Part shown: positions 17,972 to 24,434 of the stretch, piece after piece
Layout of the letters: every line of letters begins with the position of its first letter
Numbering within the stretch: the stretch's first letter is position 1
Assembly (NCBI RefSeq): GCF_026341125.1
Contig: NZ_JAPEOR010000002.1
Coordinates: forward strand, 1,674,001-1,738,000
Source of the DNA: Streptomyces sp. NBC_01142
Lineage (GTDB): Bacteria > Actinomycetota > Actinomycetes > Streptomycetales > Streptomycetaceae
Direction: 5' to 3'
DNA: 64,000 nucleotides
The notes under the pieces: generated by a model
Databases searched by the model: none
What the model was told of the DNA's origin: nothing
Seen by the model: the letters and a program-made list of their open reading frames with translations, nothing else
Position numbers and translations under genes: made by a program

Positions 17972-18292
17972 ATGACTCAGCCGTTCACGCTCGTCGGCAC
18001 TGCCCACCCCAAGCCCGAACGGGCCGCAGAGCTGAAGGAGTTGCTGCTGTCTTTCGTCGAGCCGACCCGGCAGGAAGCCGGTTGCCTGGAGTACCACTTC
18101 CACGAAGATCGCGACGAGCCAGGGGTCTTCGTCTTCTACGAGGCATGGCGCTCTCAGGCTGATCTCGACGCCCACCTGGCCCTCCCTCATATGCAGGCCT
18201 TCTGGGAGCGGCGTATGGACTACCTGGAGTCCGACCTCGACATTCGATTTCTCACCATGCACAGCCCTTACCGGCCGACTGCCGGGATCTGA
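17972..18292 (+). CDS. Antibiotic biosynthesis monooxygenase (YgiN-like quinol monooxygenase fold)
   Basis: A 106-residue single ferredoxin-like ABM domain. PFTLVGTAHPKPERAAELKELLL starts the first strand and helix, QEAGCLEYHFHEDRDEPGVFVFYEAW is the signature central segment, and DLDAHLALPHMQAFWERR the last helix. These dimeric cofactor-free enzymes oxidise quinols or polyketide aromatics. GAGGAGAG precedes the ATG. It is divergent from the ArsR gene and the 24-bp palindrome lies in its 5' region, so de-repression by a quinone or other electrophile is a reasonable inference. Confidence 0.9.
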   Translation: MTQPFTLVGTAHPKPERAAELKELLLSFVEPTRQEAGCLEYHFHEDRDEPGVFVFYEAWRSQADLDAHLALPHMQAFWERRMDYLESDLDIRFLTMHSPYRPTAGI

Positions 18293-18594
18293 GCACCGGC
18301 CGGGGCTTCACATCCCGGCGAGGACCCTCAACCGCCCAAGATCACCGTCACGCCGCGCCACCGGGTCCGGCTCACTCCTCGGCCGCCCGGAGCAAGGCAT
18401 GCTGCTCGATGGCGCGCGCCGGCCCGCGGTGGCCCGGCGGACGGCGTTCACGTGCGGGTCGGCGGAGCAGGGCCTCCACTCTGCCGTCCCGGGCGGCGGA
18501 GTGCTCATCGGCCGACGTCGACGGGTGGCACGGTCGAAGTCCGCCCGGACGAGGCCCGGGCAGCATGACCTCCAAGGTCAGATCGAGGCGGGGA
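18293..18594. other. Non-coding or degraded stretch
   Basis: 302 bases between the monooxygenase and an EamA transporter. On the reverse strand short pieces such as DPRLDLTLEVMLPG resemble the end of a folded protein but change frame and have no start or family match. It may be a decayed gene; nothing firm can be assigned. Confidence 0.4.
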
Positions 18595-19572
18595 TCACGG
18601 CCTGTCAGAACTTCTGACAGCAACACCGGCTTCCTCCTGTTCCGTTCCTGCTCGGACCCCCGCCCCCAGCGTCACGCCGCCGAGGATCAGCACCAGGCAC
18701 AGGATCTGCGTCGGGCCGGTCGACTCACCCAGGACGGCGCAGGAGAGCCCGGCCACGCAGACGGGCTGCAGATAGTAGATGACCCCGGCCCGCGCCGCGC
18801 CGATCAGGGCGATGGCCTTGTTCCAGGCGAAGAAGCCGACGGCGGAGGAGAAGACGCCGACGTACACCAGCGGTCCGACCGTGCCGGCCGTCGGTTCGAA
18901 GCCCCCCTGGAGGGCGAGGCTGACGCCGAACGCGGGGGCCAGCATCAGCACTCCGAGCACGAACGTGGTGAAGAGGAAGGCGAGTCCGCCGATCTCGGCG
19001 GGGCGGCGGCGCAGCAGTGCGCTGTACGAGGCGAAGCTGAGCGCCGCGGCGAACATCCACAGGTCGCCGGCGGCGAACTCCATCGCCAGGGATCCCTTGC
19101 CGACCAGCAGCAGAACTCCGGCGCAGGCGATGGCGGTTCCGGCAATGCGGCGCACGCCGAGACGTTTGCCGCCGAGGCGTTCGTACACCGCCATCAGGAC
19201 GGGGGACGCGGCCATGATCATGGCCATGTTGCCGGCCGGGGTGGACAGGCCGGCCTGGTTGACGAGGGTGTTGTAGACGGTGACGCCGAGCAGTGCGGCG
19301 AGGACGAGATGGCCCAAGTGGCGGCGGACGAGGAACCGTTGACGCCAGGTCTCGCGTATCGCGAACGGCGCGACGGCGAGGATGGCGACGATCCAGCGCC
19401 AGAAGGCGGCCTGCACGGGCGGGACGGAGTCATGGAGGGCGCGCGAGGTGACGAAGCTCCCGGACCAGACGACCGTCGCGACGGCGGCGAGCAGGAGCCC
19501 GGGGCCGGAGGCCTGCCGCAGCCTCTTCGCGGTGGTCGCCCCTCCGCTGCGGACGTGGTCCAGAACTGCCAT
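18595..19572 (-). CDS. EamA/DMT family transporter (first copy)
   Basis: A 325-residue inner-membrane protein with ten predicted helices arranged as two EamA repeats. The first repeat starts LLLAAVATVVWSGSFVTSRALHD and ends near AMIMAASPVLMAVYERLGGKR. The second starts GDLWMFAAALSFASYSALLRR and ends AGVIYYLQPVCVAGLSCAVLGE. Such carriers export amino acids, nucleosides or drugs. ATG 19572 has AAGGGG four bases ahead. It lies 49 bases after another EamA gene on the same strand; the two differ strongly, so they are not a recent duplication. Confidence 0.9.
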   Translation of the reverse strand: MAVLDHVRSGGATTAKRLRQASGPGLLLAAVATVVWSGSFVTSRALHDSVPPVQAAFWRWIVAILAVAPFAIRETWRQRFLVRRHLGHLVLAALLGVTVYNTLVNQAGLSTPAGNMAMIMAASPVLMAVYERLGGKRLGVRRIAGTAIACAGVLLLVGKGSLAMEFAAGDLWMFAAALSFASYSALLRRRPAEIGGLAFLFTTFVLGVLMLAPAFGVSLALQGGFEPTAGTVGPLVYVGVFSSAVGFFAWNKAIALIGAARAGVIYYLQPVCVAGLSCAVLGESTGPTQILCLVLILGGVTLGAGVRAGTEQEEAGVAVRSSDRP

Positions 19573-19621
19573 CGGGCCCCTTGCCTCTCTCCCCCTCCCG
19601 GGGGCCTCTCGGTTACGCGCT

Positions 19622-20560
19622 CTACCGTCGCACCGACAGATCACTTAGGTCCATCGAACCTTTTTGAGCATTACGTGAAGCAGAACTGAACATTCCTCCC
19701 CGTCCGCCGCCGCGCGGCCGGAACTGCCCCAGCAGCGTGGCCCCGAACGCGATCCCCATGCCCAGCAGCTGCACCGGCGACAGCGCCTGACCGAGCGCCG
19801 CCCAGCCGATGACGGCCGCGGTGATCGGCGAGAGCGGGCCGAGGAGGGTGGCGGAGGTGGCGGTGAGCCGCTCGATACCGCGGAACCAGAGCCAGTACGC
19901 GACCGCGGTGTTGGCAAGGGCGAGGTAGGCGTATCCGGCGAGGTTGCGGCCGTCGAGAGCGGGCGGCGCGCCCTCGACGAAGAAGGCGACCGGGGCGATC
20001 AGCAGCCCGCCGGCGGTGAGCTGCCATCCCGTCAGGGCCAGCGGCCCCACTCCCTCGGGACGGCCCCAGCGCTTGGTGAACACGGTGCCGGCGGCCATGG
20101 ACGCGGAGGAGACCAGACCGGCCAGTACGCCGACGAGATCCAGCGCGGCACCGGCGCGCAGCACGACGAGACTGACGCCGAACGCCGCCGCTGTCGCGGT
20201 GAGCAAGGTACGGGTGGTCGGCCGCTCGCTCAGCACCAGGGCGGCGAGCCCGGCCACGAAGAGCGGACCGACCGAGCCGACGACGGCCGCGACACCGCCG
20301 GGGAGGCGGTAGGCGGCAAGGAAGAGCAGCGGGAAGAACGCCCCGATGTTGAGCGCCCCGAGGACGGCCGCCTTCCCCCACCAGACACCGCGCGGAAGCA
20401 CCCGGGTGAGCGCGAGGAGGGCGAGACCCGCGGGCAGGGCGCGCATCAGGCCGGTGAACAACGGGCGGTCGGGCGGGAGGAACTCGGTGGTGACGGCGTA
20501 GGTGGAGCCCCAGGAGATGGGGGCGAGCGCGGTGAGGGCGACGAGTCCGGCGCGATTCAT
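19622..20560 (-). CDS. EamA/DMT family transporter (second copy)
   Basis: A 312-residue ten-helix transporter: LTALAPISWGSTYAVTTEFLPPDRPLFT is the first helix of the RhtA/YdcZ-like branch, and ANTAVAYWLWFRGIERLTATSATLLGPLSP is the signature of the second repeat. ATG 20560 has AGGGA six bases ahead. It is divergent from a MarR regulator, and the predicted promoter is overlapped by a GCTTAC/GTAAGC palindrome, so MarR repression and ligand-induced export are likely. Confidence 0.9.
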   Translation of the reverse strand: MNRAGLVALTALAPISWGSTYAVTTEFLPPDRPLFTGLMRALPAGLALLALTRVLPRGVWWGKAAVLGALNIGAFFPLLFLAAYRLPGGVAAVVGSVGPLFVAGLAALVLSERPTTRTLLTATAAAFGVSLVVLRAGAALDLVGVLAGLVSSASMAAGTVFTKRWGRPEGVGPLALTGWQLTAGGLLIAPVAFFVEGAPPALDGRNLAGYAYLALANTAVAYWLWFRGIERLTATSATLLGPLSPITAAVIGWAALGQALSPVQLLGMGIAFGATLLGQFRPRGGGRGGMFSSASRNAQKGSMDLSDLSVRR

Positions 20561-20598
20561 GGCGAGTCCCTGAGAGGAAGGAAGGTCGATGGAAAGTA

Positions 20599-20625
20599 GC
20601 TTACTCGTAAGCGACTTACCGTCAA
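20599..20625 (-). promoter_or_regulatory. EamA promoter with MarR-type palindrome
   Basis: Reverse-strand TTGACG (20625-20620) is followed about 16 bases later by TAAGCT. The palindrome GCTTAC-TC-GTAAGC (20599-20612) covers the spacer end and the -10 box, a position suited to repression. Confidence 0.5.
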
Positions 20626-20634
20626 GCAACTTTC

Positions 20635-20663
20635 TTGCGAATGACCCACTCTCTGCGGATACT
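20635..20663 (+). promoter_or_regulatory. MarR promoter, probable leaderless start
   Basis: TTGCGA (20635-20640), a 17-base spacer and GATACT (20658-20663) end six bases before the ATG at 20670. No Shine-Dalgarno exists there, so transcription probably starts at the initiation codon. Confidence 0.55.
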
Positions 20664-20669
20664 GGACCC

Positions 20670-21275
20670 ATGACCTCCTCGACCTCTCCGGCGGACCCCT
20701 CGGCCGCTCCGGCGGACTCGACCTCTCCGGCGGACTCGACCTCTCCGGCGGACTCGACCTCTCCGGCGGACTCCCCGGCCGCGACGGCTCCCCGCGACGC
20801 CGTCGACGCCATCACCGAGCAGTGGGCCGCCGTGCGGCCCGATCTCGACACCCTCCCGATGGGCGCCTACGGCCGCATCTACCGGATCGGGCGCGCCATG
20901 GGCGACCGCATCGAGAAGGAGTACGCCCGCTTCGGCATCTCCCGCGGGGAGTTCGACGTCCTGGCGACGCTGCGGCGCTCGGGCGAGCCGTACACCCTCT
21001 CACCGCGGCAGCTCTCGGCGACGCTGATGCTGACGACCGGCGGGATGACGGGGCGGCTCGACAAGCTGGAGAAAGCCGGGCTGCTCACCCGCAACCCGGA
21101 TCCGAACGACCGGCGCGGCCTGCGGGTCACGCTCACGGACCGCGGTCTGGAAATGATCGACGAGGCGGTGACGGCGGGGCTGGCCGTGCAGCACGAGGTG
21201 TTCGGGGCGGCGCTGGACGAGGCGCAGGCGGAGCAGCTGAACGAGCTGCTGCGGCGGCTGCTCGCCGCGCACTGA
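20670..21275 (+). CDS. MarR family transcriptional regulator with repeat-rich N-terminal tail
   Basis: A 201-residue MarR protein. The first about 45 residues are a low-complexity tail containing TSPADS repeats. The winged-helix core follows: GRIYRIGRAMGDRIEKEYARFG, ISRGEFDVLATLRRSGEPYTLS, recognition helix LMLTTGGMTGRLDKLEKAGLL and wing RNPDPNDRRGLRVTLTDRG. The start is set at ATG 20670, where the -10 box GATACT ends six bases earlier; the open frame reaches 20589 but would include the promoter. It is divergent from an EamA exporter, its likely target. The tail is probably disordered. Confidence 0.88.
   Translation: MTSSTSPADPSAAPADSTSPADSTSPADSTSPADSPAATAPRDAVDAITEQWAAVRPDLDTLPMGAYGRIYRIGRAMGDRIEKEYARFGISRGEFDVLATLRRSGEPYTLSPRQLSATLMLTTGGMTGRLDKLEKAGLLTRNPDPNDRRGLRVTLTDRGLEMIDEAVTAGLAVQHEVFGAALDEAQAEQLNELLRRLLAAH
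20711..20774 (+). repeat. 18-bp in-frame tandem repeat in the MarR gene
   Basis: Three exact copies of GGCGGACTCGACCTCTCC (20711-20728, 20729-20746, 20747-20764) and part of a fourth. They encode repeated TSPADS. Confidence 0.9.
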
Positions 21276-21398
21276 GCCACCGTCGGCCGGCACGCGGCCC
21301 GGGAGGGCATGTCAGGGCGGGCACGGCCAGGAGGCGGGCCGCACGGAGCGGCGAGGCCTGAGAGCGCCTGCCGTGTGCGGCCCGGGAGGGCATGGCAA

Positions 21399-21434
21399 GG
21401 GCGCCCCGGGGTGCGTACACACCCCGGGGCGCCC
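21399..21434. terminator. Bidirectional terminator between the MarR gene and the small membrane protein gene
   Basis: GGGCGCCCCGGGGTG (21399-21413) pairs with CACCCCGGGGCGCCC (21420-21434) around CGTACA: a 15-bp stem between convergent genes. An 18-bp direct repeat (GCGGCCCGGGAGGGCATG) occurs just after the MarR stop and again before the hairpin. Confidence 0.88.
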
Positions 21435-21450
21435 TGGAAAAGCTAGTGCG

Positions 21451-21705
21451 TCAGCTCTGCTTCCTGGACTTGTCGAGGACCATCACGAGGCCCGCGATCA
21501 GCAGGAAGAGTCCGATCGGCGCCGCGACGAAGAGGCCGACCGTCTCGACCACGCTCAGGCCGGGGCCCGGGTCGTCACCGTCGTCGGGGGTGTTCGCGAG
21601 CGCGGGGGACGACATGAGCAGCATCATCAGCGTCGTACCGGCCGCGACGGCGCCGGCGCGCAAAGCGTTCTTCTTGTCCACGGTGCCAACGTAGCGAACG
21701 GCCAT
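21451..21705 (-). CDS. Small secreted or membrane protein
   Basis: An 84-residue protein with a first hydrophobic segment (AVAAGTTLMMLLMSSPALA, ending in a signal-peptidase-like ALA), a short acidic linker (NTPDDGDDPGPG) and a second helix (VGLFVAAPIGLFLLIAGLVMVLD) followed by a basic tail. This predicts a tail-anchored extracellular loop protein. ATG 21705 shares its A with the malQ TGA (TGATG), arguing for coupling. GTG 21681 is an alternative start that begins directly before the signal-like segment. The function is unknown; it is conserved-looking in style among streptomycetes. Confidence 0.7.
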   Translation of the reverse strand: MAVRYVGTVDKKNALRAGAVAAGTTLMMLLMSSPALANTPDDGDDPGPGLSVVETVGLFVAAPIGLFLLIAGLVMVLDKSRKQS

Positions 21706-23900
21706 CAGGGGCGCGCGTCCGGGGGTGCCGTACGGGGGCCGAAGACCTCCAGCAGCGCGTGCAGCCGGGGCGAGGCCGCCAGTTCCTCCAGACTGACCGG
21801 ACGGCCGTCGGCGTCCGCGACGGGCAGTCGCCAGTTCGGGTACTGGTCCCAGGTTCCCGGGAGGTTCTGCGGGCGGCGGTCGCCCACCGCGTCCGGCAGC
21901 CAGACGCCGACCATACGGGCGGGCGTACGCAGCAGAAAGCGGTAGACCGCGCGGATCCGGCCCTCCTCGTCGCCCGTGCCCTCGGGCAGCAGCCCGAGGC
22001 CGCCGAGCAGGCCGAGCCACTCCGCGACGTCCGCCGAGTCCTGCGTACGCTCCTGCTCCAGCGGGCGCGTCAGCAGCCCCAGCCGGTGGCGCAGCTCCAC
22101 ATGGTCGCCGGTCAGCCGGGCCGCGGTGGACGGCAGATCGTGGGTGGTGGCGGTGGCCACGCACCCCTCGCGCCACCGCGCCGGCTCCAGCGGGCGGCCA
22201 GTGCCGGCCCAGTCGCGCTCGAACCAGAGCACCGAGGTGCCCAGCACACCGCGGCGCGTCAGGGCCTCGCGCACACCCGGCTCGACCGTGCCGAGGTCCT
22301 CCCCTATGACGACGGCGCCCGCGCGGTGGGCCTCCAGGACGAGCACCGCGAGCATCGCCTCGGCGTCGTAGCGGACATACGTGCCCTCGGTGGGCGGACT
22401 GCCCTCAGGGACCCACCAGAGGCGGAACAGACCCATGACGTGGTCGATGCGCAGGGCGCCCGCGTGCCGCAGCAGACCGCTGAGCAGTCCGCGGTACGGG
22501 GCGTATCCGGACGCGGCCAGCACATCGGGGCGCCAGGGGGGCAGGCCCCAGTCCTGGCCGCGTGCGTTGAAGGCGTCCGGCGGGGCGCCGACCGACATCC
22601 CGGCGGCGAAGGCCTCCCCCTGCGCCCAGGCGTCCGCGCCGCCCGGGTGCACACCGACGGCGAGGTCGTGGACGATGCCGACGCCCATGCCCGCCTCGCG
22701 TGCTGTCTGTCCGGCGGCGGCCAGCTGCCGGTCGGTGAGCCAGGCGAGCCACCCGTGGAAGTCCACCCGGTCCATCAGCTCGCGTCTGGCCCGGTCGGTC
22801 CCGGGCGAGCGCGGGTCGCGCAGCTCGGCGGGCCAGGAGTCCCACTCGGGGCCGTGCGCCTCGGCAAGGGCGCACCAGGTGGCGTGGTCCTCCAGGGCCT
22901 GGCCCTGCTCGGCCAGGAAGTCGCAGTACGCCGCCCGGCGCCCGGGCCCGAGCGGGATGCGGTGCACGATCTCCAGGGCCTCGCGCTTCAGCGTCCACAC
23001 CGCGTCCCGGTCGATCAACGCGCCTTTCCGCAGCACGGATTCGCGCAGCACGGCGCCCTTCTCGCGCAGCGCGTCCAGCCGCTCCCTGTCCCGGCCGGCC
23101 GCGTACGCGTACTCCGGGATGTCCTCGATGCGCAGATGGACGGGGTCGGGGAAGCGGCGCGAGGAGGGGCGGTACGGGGAGGGGTCGGTCGGCGTGCCCG
23201 GTACGGCCGCGTGCAGCGGGTTCACCTGTACGAAGCCGGCCCCGAGCGACCGCCCCGACCAGCCGGCGAGCTCGGCGAGGTCCCCGAGGTCGCCCATGCC
23301 CCAGGAGCGGGCGGAGAGCAGGGAGTAGAGCTGTACGAGAAAGCCGTGCGAGCGGCCGCCGGGCCGGGGCGCCCGGGCGGGCGCGACGACAAGGGTGGAC
23401 CGGGCGCTCCGCCCGTCGGGGGCCTCGGCGTGCAATCGGTGCACGCCGTAGGGAAGCCGCCCCCACGGGGGCCCCTCGACCGCGGCGCCCTCTTCCGTCT
23501 CGACCCGTAGGACGGTGCCCGCGGGGAGCTCCGCCAGGGCAGCCGGAGCGTCGTCGTCGGCCTCGCGGCCGGCGACGCTCGCGGCCCCGTCGTGGGCCTC
23601 GCGGCCGGCAACCCTCGCCGCCCCGTCGTGGACGGCCCTCGCGGCCCGGTCGTCGGCCTCGCGGCCGGCCGCACTCCCCGTCTCGCGCCACAGCACCACC
23701 GTCGGCGGCAGCAGCCGGTGTGCGGCGGCGGACTCGGCCCGGTCCAGAGCGCCACGCAGTGCCTGAGGTGTGGAGGCGTCGACGCCGAGGGCGCCGAGGA
23801 CCGCGACGACCGTGGCGTCGGAGACCGGGACACTCACCCCCTCGGCGGGCGCGTAGGCGGTGGCGACTCCGTGCAGCGCGGCGAGCCGGGCAAGGCCCAT
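21705..23900 (-). CDS. malQ: 4-alpha-glucanotransferase (amylomaltase, GH77)
   Basis: A 731-residue cytoplasmic enzyme that transfers maltosyl and longer glucans. GH77 signatures are present: QLYSLLSARSWGMGDLGDL, VNPLHAAVPG, PSSRRFPDPVHLRIEDIPEY, GIVHDLAVGVHPGGADAWAQ, GALRIDHVMGLFRLWWVPEG (catalytic Asp), VVIGEDLGTVEPGVRE (acid/base Glu) and ATATTHDLPSTAARLTG. An N-terminal actinobacterial extension holds a repeat-rich linker, with AAGREADD and AGREAHDG-type units at about residues 75-115, that looks recently expanded. AGGAG five bases before ATG 23900 sets the start. Confidence 0.95.
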   Translation of the reverse strand: MGLARLAALHGVATAYAPAEGVSVPVSDATVVAVLGALGVDASTPQALRGALDRAESAAAHRLLPPTVVLWRETGSAAGREADDRAARAVHDGAARVAGREAHDGAASVAGREADDDAPAALAELPAGTVLRVETEEGAAVEGPPWGRLPYGVHRLHAEAPDGRSARSTLVVAPARAPRPGGRSHGFLVQLYSLLSARSWGMGDLGDLAELAGWSGRSLGAGFVQVNPLHAAVPGTPTDPSPYRPSSRRFPDPVHLRIEDIPEYAYAAGRDRERLDALREKGAVLRESVLRKGALIDRDAVWTLKREALEIVHRIPLGPGRRAAYCDFLAEQGQALEDHATWCALAEAHGPEWDSWPAELRDPRSPGTDRARRELMDRVDFHGWLAWLTDRQLAAAGQTAREAGMGVGIVHDLAVGVHPGGADAWAQGEAFAAGMSVGAPPDAFNARGQDWGLPPWRPDVLAASGYAPYRGLLSGLLRHAGALRIDHVMGLFRLWWVPEGSPPTEGTYVRYDAEAMLAVLVLEAHRAGAVVIGEDLGTVEPGVREALTRRGVLGTSVLWFERDWAGTGRPLEPARWREGCVATATTHDLPSTAARLTGDHVELRHRLGLLTRPLEQERTQDSADVAEWLGLLGGLGLLPEGTGDEEGRIRAVYRFLLRTPARMVGVWLPDAVGDRRPQNLPGTWDQYPNWRLPVADADGRPVSLEELAASPRLHALLEVFGPRTAPPDARP
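23553..23680. repeat. Tandem repeat in the malQ linker
   Basis: About three imperfect units of roughly 36 bp, each centred on GGCCTCGCGGCCGGC, lie in frame in malQ with a shortened unit at about 23625-23648. Confidence 0.8.
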
Positions 23901-23915
23901 CGGGACTCCTGGGAC

Positions 23916-24194
23916 TCAGACTCCTGGGAACTGCGTGCCGTCGGCCGCGCAGGGGGCGGTCGGCTCGCTGGTCAGGGAGGCGACGGCGGCGAGAGGAGGC
24001 TCGCTGGTCAGGGGAGCGGCGTCGGGAAGCGGGGGCTCGCTGGTGAGCGGGGCGGCGGTGGCGAAGGCGGGCTCGATGGTCAGCGGGACGCTGGTGAGGG
24101 GCAGCTTGCTGATCATCGGTTTGCTGATCCGGGGGGCGGGACCCGGGACCTGTTTGGACAGGGCGGAGAGCAGCAGGTGTGCGGATGCGGCCAC
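23916..24194 (-). CDS. Hypothetical small repeat protein upstream of malQ
   Basis: A 92-residue frame from GTG 24194 with GGAG seven bases ahead, ending 15 bases before malQ. After MAASAHLLLSALSKQV it consists of Pro/Ser/Thr-rich repeats: PLTSVPLTIEP, PLTSEPPLPDAA, PLTSEPPLAAVA, SLTSEPT. I recognise no family and see no membrane segment strong enough to call. The opposite strand is also open with its own repeats, so coding status is uncertain; the start site and spacing to malQ favour this strand. Confidence 0.4.
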   Translation of the reverse strand: MAASAHLLLSALSKQVPGPAPRISKPMISKLPLTSVPLTIEPAFATAAPLTSEPPLPDAAPLTSEPPLAAVASLTSEPTAPCAADGTQFPGV

Positions 24195-24434
24195 GGTGTT
24201 ACTCCAAGCGGGTGGGAATGGGACACAGCAGACCTACCCAGTGGGCACGACCGCAGACGTACTCGATGAGTCAACGTGTTCCGGCTCACATTCCGTTCCT
24301 CTCGCGGAAGTTGGATCAAATCATCCATCACAACAGGCAAAAGGCGCAGAACGGCCACGCGCATTGACACCCTCACTGTGCGGGTGGTGGGCTCGAAACC
24401 GACCGGAGTGACGGGGAGACGAGGGGGGACCGGC
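24195..24434. other. Divergent promoter region between malQ side and glycosidase
   Basis: 240 bases with locally lower GC. It holds TGGAT-N6-ATCCA (24312-24327) and a TTGACA at about 24363, but no convincing paired -10 box. No DasR-type palindrome is seen. Confidence 0.4.

Noticed and set aside
18602..18620. CTGTCAGAA-C-TTCTGACAG palindrome
   Set aside because: It lies within the last codons of an EamA gene and has no promoter context. It may act as a weak terminator, but no evidence beyond symmetry.
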